A stretch of DNA of 64,000 bases from Chryseobacterium defluvii (GCF_014204415.1 NZ_JACHLE010000003.1:62001-126000), one strand, 5' to 3'. Positions 54,163 through 63,559 are shown, counted from the stretch's first letter. Notes: generated from the sequence alone by a model not told the origin. Made by a program: numbers and translations.

Positions 54163-54621
54163 ATGAAACGATCTGAAATACCAACACCCTATTTAATGAT
54201 AAAAGCCAATACCAACAGCGAATGGGATTACTGTGACTTCGCCATCATTTCTCTTTCAGAGGACTGGAAAAAAGAACAGCAGAAACGGATTGAAAATATT
54301 AAACCTTTTTCTGATGATTATATGCTTCTTTCGATGATATACAGTGATGCATCCATTACATTTTATAAGGATGATAATGAGATATGCCTCGATTCCACAG
54401 ATTTATTAGAGGATAGAATATGGTCTTTTGTGAAACTGGACGAAGAAACACGGGAAAAGCTATCCGTACCTGAAAACAGATTGACTTCCCATACACTCCA
54501 TGTATTTAAAAGTGGCTATGCTCTGTACCAGACTTACGGTAAGCATACAGGCGAAGATTTCTGGACAGAAGATTTTCCCTTAGAAGAACTTATAAAAAAT
54601 GACACCAACCTTACAAATTAA
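54163..54621 (+). CDS. Hypothetical protein of the PRTRC region
   Basis: A 152-residue soluble acidic protein (PTPYLMIKANTNSEWDYCDF, FAIISLSEDWKKEQQKRI, then YGKHTGEDFWTEDFPLEELI). No domain is recognised. It is followed 6 bp later by the PRTRC E gene. Confidence 0.65.
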   Translation: MKRSEIPTPYLMIKANTNSEWDYCDFAIISLSEDWKKEQQKRIENIKPFSDDYMLLSMIYSDASITFYKDDNEICLDSTDLLEDRIWSFVKLDEETREKLSVPENRLTSHTLHVFKSGYALYQTYGKHTGEDFWTEDFPLEELIKNDTNLTN

Positions 54622-54627
54622 CAAATT

Positions 54628-55182
54628 ATGCAAACCAATTTTTTCAATCTGATAGCCAAAATGGATATTAACAGTAAGCTGATTCTAACCATTGCCAAAG
54701 CCAACGAAAGTCAAATAGTGGCTTCCATATTAGTACAAAATGATGGGTGTGGAGATAAAGCAAAAAATATCATTCCTCCTCTTAACCTTAAAGGAACGGC
54801 AGACGAGCTTGATGCCGGATTTTTTGAACACATTAAAGCCCCATTAAAAACCGCTTCGGGACTGATGGTCGATATGGAAAGCTTTATGAAGCAATTAGAA
54901 GAAGCCAAAAAGCAATCCGCAATGGAAAAAGAAAAATCCGATAAGGAGAAAAAAGAAAAGGAAGCCAAAGAAAAAAAATGCAAAGATGCTTTTCAAAAAG
55001 CCGAAGAACTCGAAAAGGAAGGCAACTACAAAGGGGCATGGTCAGCACTTCCAAAGGCTTCTGAATATCCCGACTATGCAGAAACTATCCGCAAAAAGCA
55101 GGATGAATATGAAAGACACTTTGCACATAACCTTTTCAGTGAGGAAAAAACGCCTACCACAACCATTAATCCACAGCCATGA
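54628..55182 (+). CDS. PRTRC system protein E
   Basis: A 184-residue protein matching PRTRC E: the N-terminal domain FNLIAKMDINSKLILTIAKA, PPLNLKGTADELDAGFFEHI, then a long charged coiled coil (EKEKSDKEKKEKEAKEKK) and a short helical end. PRTRC (ParB-related, ThiF-related cassette) genes are carried by plasmids and integrative elements; the function of E is unknown. Its TGA stop overlaps the next small gene (ATGA). Confidence 0.85.
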   Translation: MQTNFFNLIAKMDINSKLILTIAKANESQIVASILVQNDGCGDKAKNIIPPLNLKGTADELDAGFFEHIKAPLKTASGLMVDMESFMKQLEEAKKQSAMEKEKSDKEKKEKEAKEKKCKDAFQKAEELEKEGNYKGAWSALPKASEYPDYAETIRKKQDEYERHFAHNLFSEEKTPTTTINPQP

Positions 55183-55337
55183 TTATAGAAACCTATATAG
55201 CAACCTTACAACATGGTAAGGGTAAAATAAGATTCCAAATAAATTCTATGAGTGGAAAACAGATAATGGCAATAGAAAATTGCCCAATGAGAGCCATTAT
55301 CGGACTAAAGATGAAGGGCAGGAAAATAGTAAAATAA
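55179..55337 (+). CDS. 52-aa basic peptide between PRTRC E and C
   Basis: A short ORF coupled to the E gene by a 4-bp ATGA overlap: MIIETYIATLQHGKGKIRFQ, then INSMSGKQIMAIENCPMRAI and a basic end GLKMKGRKIVK. The position and overlap support translation. The function is unknown. Confidence 0.55.
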   Translation: MIIETYIATLQHGKGKIRFQINSMSGKQIMAIENCPMRAIIGLKMKGRKIVK

Positions 55338-55365
55338 AATACGTCAAATCAGAAAATCAACAATT

Positions 55366-55584
55366 ATGTTACTTGCAACCCAATTAGAAAGAGTTTTTAT
55401 CCTGAGAGATAACGGACAGGAAATTCGATTGACAGACCCCGAACCCAAATGGAGTGTTGAAGCCGTGATGAATTTTTACGCCAATACCTATCCGATTTTA
55501 ACCACTGCAAAAGTATCTGCACCACAAATCAGGAATGACACGGTAGAATACCGTTTTGAAAGTGTAATGGGAACGAAAGGCTGA
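55366..55584 (+). CDS. PRTRC system protein C
   Basis: A 72-residue protein typical of PRTRC C: LERVFILRDNGQEIRLTDPE and PKWSVEAVMNFYANTYPILT, ending in a beta strand VEYRFESVMGTKG. The function is unknown. It ends on TGA and lies within the cassette. Confidence 0.88.
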   Translation: MLLATQLERVFILRDNGQEIRLTDPEPKWSVEAVMNFYANTYPILTTAKVSAPQIRNDTVEYRFESVMGTKG

Positions 55585-55666
55585 TACACTATTATGGTTG
55601 GGTTTTCAGTGATCTGCTTTAAATCCCACCAATATTTACGAAATATCAATCATTAAATTATGATGA

Positions 55667-55843
55667 ATGCAACGAAAAATCATATCGGGAAAAATACAGC
55701 TTCCCGAAGAGAAAAAACAAAAGCAACTGCACAAACAGTTGGGAGAGTTTGCCCATTGGATGCAAAGACCAAAGGATGCCAGCGAAATACAGAAAGACAA
55801 AATGAAAGCAGTACCAATAGCCATGCTACCTATGCTTTTCTAA
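55667..55843 (+). CDS. 58-aa protein overlapping the region before PRTRC F
   Basis: A short ORF with good composition: MQRKIISGKIQLPEEKKQKQ, LHKQLGEFAHWMQRPKDASE and MKAVPIAMLPMLF. It overlaps, in another frame, the 5' extension of the F frame, which there encodes poor sequence. This ORF therefore looks like the true gene and marks F as starting later, or a frameshift joins the two. Confidence 0.5.
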   Translation: MQRKIISGKIQLPEEKKQKQLHKQLGEFAHWMQRPKDASEIQKDKMKAVPIAMLPMLF

Positions 55844-55908
55844 AATGCTCGTTTCTGCCTAAGCTGATAGACACGCCATCCATACAGGATGAGAAGAAAA
55901 CAGGCAAA

Positions 55909-56829
55909 ATGGAAAGGGATTTTTACCAGTCCCTTTCCCAATTGACCGAACATTACGGAATCACACCTGCACTGTCAAAACATTTAGGTTTTCCTTACAA
56001 TATTGCTTTTGCCATAGAGGATATCAAAAAGCAGTTAAAAATTAAAACAAAGAATTGGGAGAAAATTCGCTTGATACAGGATAAGAAGAAAACGTATTTG
56101 TTGAGTGAAGAAAGATATAATACAGGAGCTACTTTATATTATATTCCGATAATTCCACTGTACCGATTATCTAAAAATCCCAATTATAGACAGGCTGTAC
56201 AGCTTTTGCAATCCGTTTGTTCCTATCTGTATCACATCGCAGATGTCCCATACTACAGAAAACAGGAAAGTTACCTGTGCTGGATGTATGAAATGATTTC
56301 GGACTGGCTCATTAATGATGAAACCGAAGATACCCCTGAATATGTACGTGAAATAAAACAAAGCGAATGGATTGGTGACTATATGGAACAAAAAATATAC
56401 AATCCACAGAATTTAACCTTATTTAAAGAACGGATTAACCGTTTTGAAAATAGAGATTCATTTGAAACCGATTGTCTCCTTTTAGCCTGTGATACCCTTG
56501 CCCTCTATGAAATGTTTCCCAATGCCACTATTTATAGAAATATTCAACAAGACAAAAGAAATTCAGATAACGACGATTATGACGAGGACTATCATGAAAG
56601 AACCATCACAATGGAAAAGTATGTTTCATTCTGCGCAGATGATAAAGGAATATTGTTTCAGACTTTATTTGATTCCGTTAATGCAGAATTTCAGGAATGT
56701 ACGGAAATAGAAGAACCATCCACACAAAAAAGATTTGACGGAACAAATGTCAGCAATGATAACCTTGATTTTGAAAACTGCATTTTTCCCCTGATAGAAA
56801 GATTAATTGATATTCTGAACAGCATTTAA
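55909..56829 (+). CDS. PRTRC system protein F
   Basis: About 306 residues from the ATG at 55909. The frame is open back to 55660, and the segment FLPKLIDTPSIQDEKKTGKM just upstream also looks coding, so the start is unsettled. The body is helical (YYIPIIPLYRLSKNPNYRQA, YRKQESYLCWMYEMISDWLI, CLLLACDTLALYEMFPN) and fits the large PRTRC F protein by size and by position between C and B. The function is unknown. Confidence 0.7.
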   Translation: MERDFYQSLSQLTEHYGITPALSKHLGFPYNIAFAIEDIKKQLKIKTKNWEKIRLIQDKKKTYLLSEERYNTGATLYYIPIIPLYRLSKNPNYRQAVQLLQSVCSYLYHIADVPYYRKQESYLCWMYEMISDWLINDETEDTPEYVREIKQSEWIGDYMEQKIYNPQNLTLFKERINRFENRDSFETDCLLLACDTLALYEMFPNATIYRNIQQDKRNSDNDDYDEDYHERTITMEKYVSFCADDKGILFQTLFDSVNAEFQECTEIEEPSTQKRFDGTNVSNDNLDFENCIFPLIERLIDILNSI

Positions 56830-56856
56830 ACTATAATACCATTTAAATATAACATC

Positions 56857-57567
56857 ATGAAAGATATAACCGATCACTTCGGAACACTGTATCATCCGGT
56901 TTCAGCTCTGGTCATTTATCAGACCAAAGACGATGATAAAGATACTTATGTAGAACATTTTGATATGGATAAAGACGGAAATCCCATTAATGCCCATCCT
57001 TTAAGCGAAAGAGAAGCTAAAATATTTGCAAAGTCGCTTACTACGGAAAAAGAAAAAAGCAAAGCATTTTTAAAACCTGAAAGTATTCTGCCCACCCATG
57101 TTTTATATATCAATCCTACCGAAAAGGGTTCAGTGATATGGTATACTAAAGCCAAAAAAGTAAAACTATTCTTTACCGAATCCCTTGAAATTCCTAATGG
57201 TATAGCACATACTCCACCTATGCTGTGGATGGCTTCAAAACAGCATCTTACCGTATTTGCTCTCACTTCAGACAAAAGACCCACAGAAAAAACAGTTTTA
57301 TACCATGCTCCTTTTTTCAATGTCTATGAAAATGGAAGTGTCTGTATGGGAACAGTTAATATTGATATTAAAAATTCAGCATCGGTTGAAGAATTTATTT
57401 GCGCTTGGGAAAGCTATTTTTTTAACAGTAGGTTCAGCCATTTAAACCATAATCCTACCAATAGCAATTGTGTAAACCTTTGGAAAGAACTTATGGATAC
57501 AGACAAAATCTTTCCAAAAGAAATATTAAAAAAGACCAATAAAACCCTTAAAAATTTACTGCCATGA
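56857..57567 (+). CDS. PRTRC system protein B
   Basis: A 236-residue protein: FGTLYHPVSALVIYQTKDDD at the start, LPTHVLYINPTEKGSVIWYT, PPMLWMASKQHLTVFALTSD and HAPFFNVYENGSVCMGTVNI. This is the pattern of PRTRC B, which is often found fused or adjacent to the ThiF-type protein and may be related to E2/UBA partners. It overlaps the ThiF gene by 4 bp (ATGA). Confidence 0.87.
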   Translation: MKDITDHFGTLYHPVSALVIYQTKDDDKDTYVEHFDMDKDGNPINAHPLSEREAKIFAKSLTTEKEKSKAFLKPESILPTHVLYINPTEKGSVIWYTKAKKVKLFFTESLEIPNGIAHTPPMLWMASKQHLTVFALTSDKRPTEKTVLYHAPFFNVYENGSVCMGTVNIDIKNSASVEEFICAWESYFFNSRFSHLNHNPTNSNCVNLWKELMDTDKIFPKEILKKTNKTLKNLLP

Positions 57568-58370
57568 CAAATGAAAAAACAAAAGTCCATTTTACAGACA
57601 ATTACCTGATTAATCCTACCAATCCTGTAACCATTAACCTAATCGGTGCAGGAGGAACAGGTTCAAAAGTATTAACTGCATTAATGGAAATGAATTACAG
57701 CCTGATTCAGTTAGGACATGCAGGATTATCCGTGCGACTTTGGGATGATGATATTATTACCGAAGCTAATTTAGGGAGACAGCGTTTTGCCGAATCAGAA
57801 ACAGGATTATACAAGTCCGTTGCCTTAATCAACCGTGCTAACCGCTGGATAGGAACGAATTGGAAAGCAGAAACACAAAAATTTAAAAAGAGTGAATCAG
57901 AAAAATATTCTAAAAATATTCTTTCAAATATTTATATATCATGTGTTGACAGTGTGAGTGCAAGATTTGAAATTGCTGATATATTAAAAAGTCTGAATAA
58001 TGGCAGATATTATGCTGACCGTCCCCTTTATTGGCTAGACTATGGCAATAATCAACATACAGCACAGGCAATATTAGCTACCATAGGAACAATTAAACAA
58101 CCCAATTCTGAGAAATATGATACGGTGGATCATTTACCTTTTATCACCGATGAATTTGGAGATTTGCTAAAACAATCCGAAGAGTTCGACGATACGCCTA
58201 GCTGTTCACTGACAGAAGCACTGGAGAAGCAGGATTTGTTTATCAATTCAGCACTGGCACAGATTGGAAGCTCTCTATTATGGAGCTTATTTCGTAACGG
58301 ATTGACAGAAAACAGGGGATTTTTTCTGAATTTGAAAAATTTTCATTCCCAACCCATAAAAATCACTTAA
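57564..58370 (+). CDS. PRTRC system ThiF-family protein
   Basis: A 268-residue E1-like adenylating enzyme. Nucleotide-binding loop: INLIGAGGTGSKVLTALMEM. Further ThiF features: VRLWDDDIITEANLGRQRFA (the conserved Asp and Arg) and ISCVDSVSARFEIADIL. In E1-like proteins this fold adenylates the C-terminus of a small carrier, and a catalytic cysteine may follow. It ends the PRTRC block and is followed by a strong terminator. Confidence 0.9.
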   Translation: MTNEKTKVHFTDNYLINPTNPVTINLIGAGGTGSKVLTALMEMNYSLIQLGHAGLSVRLWDDDIITEANLGRQRFAESETGLYKSVALINRANRWIGTNWKAETQKFKKSESEKYSKNILSNIYISCVDSVSARFEIADILKSLNNGRYYADRPLYWLDYGNNQHTAQAILATIGTIKQPNSEKYDTVDHLPFITDEFGDLLKQSEEFDDTPSCSLTEALEKQDLFINSALAQIGSSLLWSLFRNGLTENRGFFLNLKNFHSQPIKIT

Positions 58371-58403
58371 TTTTTGCCGCCCGATTTTCTCAGGCGGCAA
58401 AAA
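58371..58403 (+). terminator. Terminator of the PRTRC operon
   Basis: TTTTTGCCGCC and GGCGGCAAAAA are perfect 11-bp arms around CGATTTTCTCA, two bases after the ThiF stop codon. The remaining bases to 58734 contain no gene. Confidence 0.85.
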
Positions 58404-58734
58404 TGCATTTCCTCCCTTTGGTCGGAAACGCATTTTTGCGGAAAGCGGTGCAACCCCATTTCTAAAACATTGCCTAACTTTTGCTCTAAATGCTTTTGAA
58501 AAAAGGTTGCGAGTTGGATATTTGAGAATTGGATATAAAAAAATTCTTTAAAGAATTAATCCCAATTCTTATTATTTTATTTCAATTTTAGCAGATTTGT
58601 CAGCAACGAAGGATGATTGAGAGTTTTACTGATTAAATCAAATAGAATCAGTATCATGAAATCCTTGAAACAGACTAAAACCTGGATATGTTAAAGGAAT
58701 GTTACAAAAATAATTATATCTTTAAAGAAAATAC

Positions 58735-58776
58735 AAAACACAGAAGATCGTCTTTTGAGACAGTCTTCTGTGTTTT
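58735..58776. terminator. Bidirectional terminator
   Basis: AAAACACAGAAGA and TCTTCTGTGTTTT are exact 13-bp arms. It lies 37 bp beyond the stop of the minus-strand SDR gene. Confidence 0.85.
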
Positions 58777-58812
58777 AAATGAACTTAATTTCGACTTTTG
58801 ATTTTATATAAG

Positions 58813-59553
58813 CTAGCTTGCGAAACCTCCGTCTATATTTAAACTGGCGCCATTAATATACCCTGTTTCAGAACCGGAAAGATAAGAAACTAAGCTTGCT
58901 ATTTCTTCTGGTTGTCCATATCGACCGACAGAAATATGTGTTTTCAGGTAATCGGCAAATTCACCTTCTTCAGGATTCATTTCAGTGTTAATCGGCCCAG
59001 GTTGAATATTATTAATTGTAATTCCTAGTGGTCCAAAATCTCTGGCCAACCCTCTTGTTAATCCCTGAATGGCTGCCTTGCTCATTGCATAGACCCCGCC
59101 ACCCTGAAACGGCATTCTATCCGCATTAATGCTTCCAATATTGATAATACGGCTGCCTTTCTTCATGTGCTTCACTGCAGCTTGTATTGCAATGAAAACA
59201 GCTCTTACATTAATATCTATGGTTTTATCGAATTTTTCTAAAGAAAACTCTTCAATAGGAGCAACAATTCCAATCCCTGCGTTATTTACTAGAATATCAA
59301 GCTGTCCAAATGTTGATATCGTTTGTTCTACAGCATCAATTACCTCCTTAGGGTTTTGATTATTAGCTTCAATGGCTATTGCTTTTCGTCCTGTTTTTTC
59401 AATTTCTCTTACCAATTCTTCAGCTTTTTCCTTATCAGAAACATAAGTAAATGCTACATTTGCGCCGTCGGAAGATAATCTTTTTACAATTCCTGCACCG
59501 ATTCCACGGCTTCCTCCAGTTACTAAAGCTGTTTTATTATTAAGTGTTGACAT
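58813..59553 (-). CDS. Short-chain dehydrogenase/reductase
   Basis: About 246 residues (a second ATG at 59553 follows the first at 59556). NAD(P)-binding TGGSRGIGAGI, structural NNAG, catalytic Ser in INIGSINADR and YAMSK (Tyr-x-x-x-Lys), and the closing YINGASLNIDGGFAS. Classical SDR fold, 3-oxoacyl-reductase-like. The substrate is unknown. It is the last gene of a minus-strand cluster with an F420-type reductase and an alpha/beta hydrolase. Confidence 0.92.
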   Translation of the reverse strand: MSTLNNKTALVTGGSRGIGAGIVKRLSSDGANVAFTYVSDKEKAEELVREIEKTGRKAIAIEANNQNPKEVIDAVEQTISTFGQLDILVNNAGIGIVAPIEEFSLEKFDKTIDINVRAVFIAIQAAVKHMKKGSRIINIGSINADRMPFQGGGVYAMSKAAIQGLTRGLARDFGPLGITINNIQPGPINTEMNPEEGEFADYLKTHISVGRYGQPEEIASLVSYLSGSETGYINGASLNIDGGFAS

Positions 59554-59601
59554 CATTAATTATTTATATTAAGTTGGATAAAATTTATTTAGATCTGTTA
59601 T

Positions 59602-60192
59602 TTATAGTTTGATTAAGTTCAGCGTAGGTAACGTTCCTCCCGGAAATTGTTGTAGCTTGCCTCCTTCGTTAAGGCAACCTAAGTCTATTCCTGCAAAACC
59701 CAAACGGTTAATAATTCCAGAAACAATATCTTTTGCATCGTTATAATCTCCGGAATAGAATATGACTCTTCTCCCTCCTCCCTGTATAGGATTTGCTGCT
59801 AAAATTTCTGGCTGTAAAGTATTGAAAGCTTTTACTAGTTTAGCTCCTGAAGTCCATTCCTGTACAACTTCACTTGAGGTTTTGTTTCCTAAGTTGGCTA
59901 ATTTAAAACCGGGCAAAATTGGATTAGTTGGATCAATTACAATTTTCCCGTTCCAATCAATATTCTGAGTTACTTGTTCTAAGTGCTGCCATTGTAAGGC
60001 TAAAAAAATCACTTCTGCAGTAGCAGCTTCTTCTACACTTCCTGCTGTTACGTTCTCTCCTAATTGGAGTGCTAATTCTTTGAGAGATTCTGCTCCTCTG
60101 CTGTTACTGATTACTACTTCATAACCAGCGTTTGCTACTTGTTTGGCGAAAGCTTTTCCTATAGCTCCAGCGCCGATAATTCCTATTTTCAT
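59602..60192 (-). CDS. NADP-binding reductase (F420-dependent-oxidoreductase-like)
   Basis: A 196-residue Rossmann protein. Dinucleotide site: KIGIIGAGAIGKAFAKQVAN; also VVISNSRGAESL and FLALQWQHLEQV, typical of NADP oxidoreductases of the coenzyme F420 group, which in Bacteroidota serve other redox partners. It lies 46 bp upstream of the SDR gene. Confidence 0.87.
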   Translation of the reverse strand: MKIGIIGAGAIGKAFAKQVANAGYEVVISNSRGAESLKELALQLGENVTAGSVEEAATAEVIFLALQWQHLEQVTQNIDWNGKIVIDPTNPILPGFKLANLGNKTSSEVVQEWTSGAKLVKAFNTLQPEILAANPIQGGGRRVIFYSGDYNDAKDIVSGIINRLGFAGIDLGCLNEGGKLQQFPGGTLPTLNLIKL

Positions 60193-60210
60193 AATGTTTG
60201 AATTTAAAAG

Positions 60211-60546
60211 TTAATATGAGTTGTTTGTGATAATAGTTCCTGTTGTTTGATAGAATTTCCCGTTAGTCATTGTTATATTGGTATAAACCAGTTTGTTCTC
60301 GAAATCATGAATTTGACTGATTGTTGTTCCTGAAACTTCTTTCCAAGTGATTAAAAACAGATTTGTTCTCAATTCCGTAACTTTTGTTTCTACTGTTTCA
60401 GTGTATCCGTTTTCAATTCTTCCTCCACCATCAATGATTGTAAATGACATCTTGTTTTCAGTTTCAAATAACATTTCTAACACAATAGAATTCATTTTTA
60501 TTTTCAATCTGGTATTTGTATAAATTTTTTTACTTGTTGTATTCAT
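60211..60546 (-). CDS. MoaF-like small lipocalin-type protein
   Basis: A 111-residue beta-rich protein: MNSIVLEMLFETENKMSFTI, ELRTNLFLITWKEVSGTTIS, QIHDFENKLVYTNITMTNGK. The pattern is that of the MoaF/MoaF-C domain found beside SDR and hydrolase genes. The function is unknown. It is 18 bp upstream of the NADP-binding reductase gene. Confidence 0.65.
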   Translation of the reverse strand: MNTTSKKIYTNTRLKIKMNSIVLEMLFETENKMSFTIIDGGGRIENGYTETVETKVTELRTNLFLITWKEVSGTTISQIHDFENKLVYTNITMTNGKFYQTTGTIITNNSY

Positions 60547-60649
60547 GACTTCTTTGGTTATTTTCTTTTACAAAGTTGCTACAGGAAGCATGTTTTATCC
60601 GTTGATAAAAGGCAAATAAAACTCTTGACATTTATCAAGGAAAGAAAGA

Positions 60650-61447
60650 TTATTTAGCTTCTTCTGAAAGAAAGTGAATTAGTTTTTCTGTGTGTGCAAT
60701 AAACGGTGTATGGCTGGATTTCATGAAAAATTGTTTTTCAATATTTGCTTCTTTTGCCATTTTTTCTTGTAGGGCAATACTAATGGTATGGTCTTCTGTA
60801 GTAAGTATCGCAGTCTTTTTTATTTTTCCAAATCTGCTATTGCTTAGCTTTACGGGTGTAGCCAATGGAGTTAGGGGCTCAGGCTGAATATTTGAAGCAA
60901 TATATTCTCCAATAGGTTTTGGGGCATCGGCTGCAAAAACGTCGATTACACCTTCTTTTGCGACCTGAACATATCCTTCCGATTCATTTATTTTAAGGTA
61001 TTGACCAATATGACTTTGAGTATCGGTCTGAGCAATGGAAAGTAAACTCTCTCCATTTTTGGGAATATAAGCTGCTATGTAAATCAGCTTCTTGATTTGT
61101 TGTGGTATTTCTTCTGCTACCTGACTAATGACAATGCCTCCAAAACTGTATCCGACCAAAATTATTTCTTCTTTAGTTCCAATTACTTTTTTTACAGCAT
61201 CAACATAAGTTTGTAAAGTAATTGAGTTCATAGGGGTTTTATCATCGCCATGCCCTGGTAAATTAACCATTAAGACATTGTGTCCTTTTGTTTTTAAACT
61301 ATTGGAAACATTATCCCAGTCTGAAGCTTTAGACCATGCACCATGCACAATAACCAATGTGCTTTTTTCTTTTGATGAATAAGTGTTTGCTTTACTACCA
61401 ATAAAAAATAGTACTAATATGGCAGTCATTATAAACTTTGTTTTCAT
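60650..61447 (-). CDS. Exported alpha/beta hydrolase
   Basis: A 265-residue enzyme with signal peptide (FIMTAILVLFFIGSKANTYS). Oxyanion and nucleophile motifs: LVIVHGAWSKASDWDNV and ILVGYSFGGIVISQVAEE; late His in SSHTPFIAHTEK. It resembles pheophorbidase/esterase-like hydrolases. It is the first gene of the cluster that ends with the SDR. Confidence 0.87.
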   Translation of the reverse strand: MKTKFIMTAILVLFFIGSKANTYSSKEKSTLVIVHGAWSKASDWDNVSNSLKTKGHNVLMVNLPGHGDDKTPMNSITLQTYVDAVKKVIGTKEEIILVGYSFGGIVISQVAEEIPQQIKKLIYIAAYIPKNGESLLSIAQTDTQSHIGQYLKINESEGYVQVAKEGVIDVFAADAPKPIGEYIASNIQPEPLTPLATPVKLSNSRFGKIKKTAILTTEDHTISIALQEKMAKEANIEKQFFMKSSHTPFIAHTEKLIHFLSEEAK

Positions 61448-61627
61448 AAATATTGGGTATTTAATTAAAGAAACTCACTTTGAATTTCTTTTACAAAGTT
61501 GCAGCGGAAAGCACATTTTATCCATTGATAAAAAGCATATAAAACTCTTGATAAATGTCAAGAGTTTTAATATTCAAACTTCACAGAAGTGTAGCTTATA
61601 AATAATTAAATGGGATATTATAGTATC

Positions 61628-62212
61628 TTATTTCCTTACCATATGGTTTCTTATCCTGCTGATAGTTTCCGGAGAAATTCCTAAATAAGAAGCAATCATA
61701 TGCTGTGGAATGCGATTGGTGATATCAGGATAGGTCTTTATGAAATCTGCATATTTCTCTTCAGCAGTATAGCTTATGCTGGCATGGATTCTATTTTGTG
61801 ATGCTATGAAGCTTCTTTCTAATAACACTCTGGTAAACTCACCAAATTTAGGGATTTCAACTTGCAAACGGTCGAAATCAGCCTTCGGAATAAGTACGAT
61901 TTCTGAATCTTCCAAAGCTTCAATATTGAATGTTGATGGTAATCCCGTATGATAACTTTGTCTATCGCCTGCCCACCAATTTTCGATGGAAAATTGAATA
62001 ATATGTTCTACTCCTTTTTCATCTACTCGATAAGTACGTAAAACTCCTTTTGAAACAAATGCATTTTTATTCCAAACATCTCCTTCCTGTAAAAGATATT
62101 GACGCCTGCGAAGTTTTTTTACGCTGCAAACCTGTCTGAACATTTCCAATTCATCATCATTTATTGGGAATTTATCTTTAAGATATTTTAAAAAATGGGC
62201 TACCATTGACAA
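61628..62212 (-). CDS. Crp/Fnr-family regulator
   Basis: A 194-residue regulator with beta-roll LRRRQYLLQEGDVWNKNAFV and helix-turn-helix IPQHMIASYLGISPETISRI. It is the first of the minus-strand set and probably controls the hydrolase-reductase-SDR cluster. Confidence 0.87.
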   Translation of the reverse strand: MSMVAHFLKYLKDKFPINDDELEMFRQVCSVKKLRRRQYLLQEGDVWNKNAFVSKGVLRTYRVDEKGVEHIIQFSIENWWAGDRQSYHTGLPSTFNIEALEDSEIVLIPKADFDRLQVEIPKFGEFTRVLLERSFIASQNRIHASISYTAEEKYADFIKTYPDITNRIPQHMIASYLGISPETISRIRNHMVRK

Positions 62213-63115
62213 TGATTTAAGAGTGATTACAAATTTAATTATATTCTGTAAATAACTTCATTTTTAATTAGTAGAATATGAGTATTTAAAATTGATGTCT
62301 GTTCAACATAAAAAGTTACTGAAAACATGCCATATTAATAACAATTTTGGGGTTAATGGGAGTGAGTTTTTTTCTACAATTACTGGTTGTGCCTCGTCAG
62401 GAATAATCCTTATTTGGCAAATGAATATATTCAGCAAGTGGAAATGACTGAGAATAAATTCTAAAGAAAGCAAAAGATGTTGATAGTCAATAGATCTTAT
62501 TTAATCTTGTGGAAATTGGGGACAAGCGCCGGTACACCCTTTAAATGAGCAAACACCTACACCTATGGCTTAGGCGTTATTACTCATCGTCTTGTAGCCT
62601 TAAAAATTACCAGTTTTCAGTACCAAGACTTAAAGCAAAAACACTTTAAGATTAAAATTTATCTCACAAAGATAAAAAAGTTCCAAGTCATTCACAATGG
62701 TCAAAATATGACAAATCGATGTTTTATCATAATATTTTAACATAGTACCCTTCTTACTAAAGCGTTTATTGGGTTCCTTGTCCGCAAGGTTACTTCATTT
62801 CTATGACTGAGCCGTTTTCATATTGCAAAAGTATAAATCCGGTTTCTGCTCAAAAAAATCTTTTTGGGTTTCTAAAAAAATTCTTTTCGCCTTGCTACAA
62901 CAATTTTTCCAGACACTCCTAAATCCTTGCGAACAAAAAGATTTCGGAGCCTCTACTCTATTCTTTCATTCCGGTTTTGTGCTGAAACCGGATTTCTATC
63001 GTCAATGGGCAAAGAAAAACGACACGTCAATCTCAGAAACAAAGCAAAGCGTTCATTGACATCTCCGATAAACAATTTAAGAAAAGAAAATTATTAACAA
63101 TCTAAAATGTAAAAT
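62213..63115. other. Long leader with hairpin and 103-bp repeat, no gene
   Basis: An imperfect hairpin (62545-62587, ATGAG...CTCAT with AACACCTA/TAGGCGTT inside) is followed by the second copy of the 103-bp repeat and by sequence related to the ssb leader (for example GTTCATTGACATC near 63050). The frame at 62823-63059 runs through the repeat and is not conserved in copy 1, so I do not call it a gene. Confidence 0.5.
62849..62951 (+). repeat. 103-bp direct repeat, copy 2
   Basis: Same length as copy 1 at 52906-53008. The 11-bp inverted arms AAATCTTTTTG (62856) and CAAAAAGATTT (62934) are identical in both, and changes lie mostly between them. Copy 2 lies about 165 bp before the 63116 gene. 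Confidence 0.8.
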
Positions 63116-63559
63116 ATGAAAACAGAATTTGAAAACTTACAATTTATCAGTGAATATTTCAAGAAAGTTCTTCAGGAACTTATGAAAAATGGCTTCATAC
63201 TAATAATCCCGGAGCCTACAAAAACATTCAGAAAAACCAATTATGCATATTTCTCAGATGGTGACAAGATCGCCTATCTGCAACAGGAAACCAAATATCG
63301 TGAAATCAGTATATCAAGCGTTCATAAACCTTCAAAGGAGGTGGGAACCGGATTCAGGCTATCAGATGAATACAGCCTTGAAATAGCAAAAGAAGCATTA
63401 GTAACAATTTGTCCGATATGGGTCATAAACAGTAAAAATCATGTCATCAAGTATGATAATCTCAAAGAGTTTATAGAATCCCGCACTCAAAGCGGGCATC
63501 AATTAAACATTTATCCTAAAGAGCAAAATAACAATTACAAAACATTTAAAAGCTTATGA
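63116..63559 (+). CDS. Hypothetical plasmid-type protein
   Basis: A 147-residue soluble protein (FISEYFKKVLQELMKNGFIL, FSDGDKIAYLQQETKYREIS, SVHKPSKEVGTGFRLSDEYS). No domain is recognised. It overlaps the next gene by 4 bp (ATGA) and has a leader similar to that of ssb. Confidence 0.7.
   Translation: MKTEFENLQFISEYFKKVLQELMKNGFILIIPEPTKTFRKTNYAYFSDGDKIAYLQQETKYREISISSVHKPSKEVGTGFRLSDEYSLEIAKEALVTICPIWVINSKNHVIKYDNLKEFIESRTQSGHQLNIYPKEQNNNYKTFKSL

Noticed and set aside
55660-55908. N-terminal 83 residues of the long PRTRC F frame
   Set aside because: Most of this stretch reads as atypical, polar, low-quality sequence and overlaps a better 58-aa ORF in another frame. Only its last ~25 residues look coding, so the start was placed at 55909 with that doubt noted.
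62823-63059. 78-aa protein over the 103-bp repeat
   Set aside because: The corresponding frame in the other repeat copy is closed by stops, so the sequence is conserved as DNA or RNA and not as protein.
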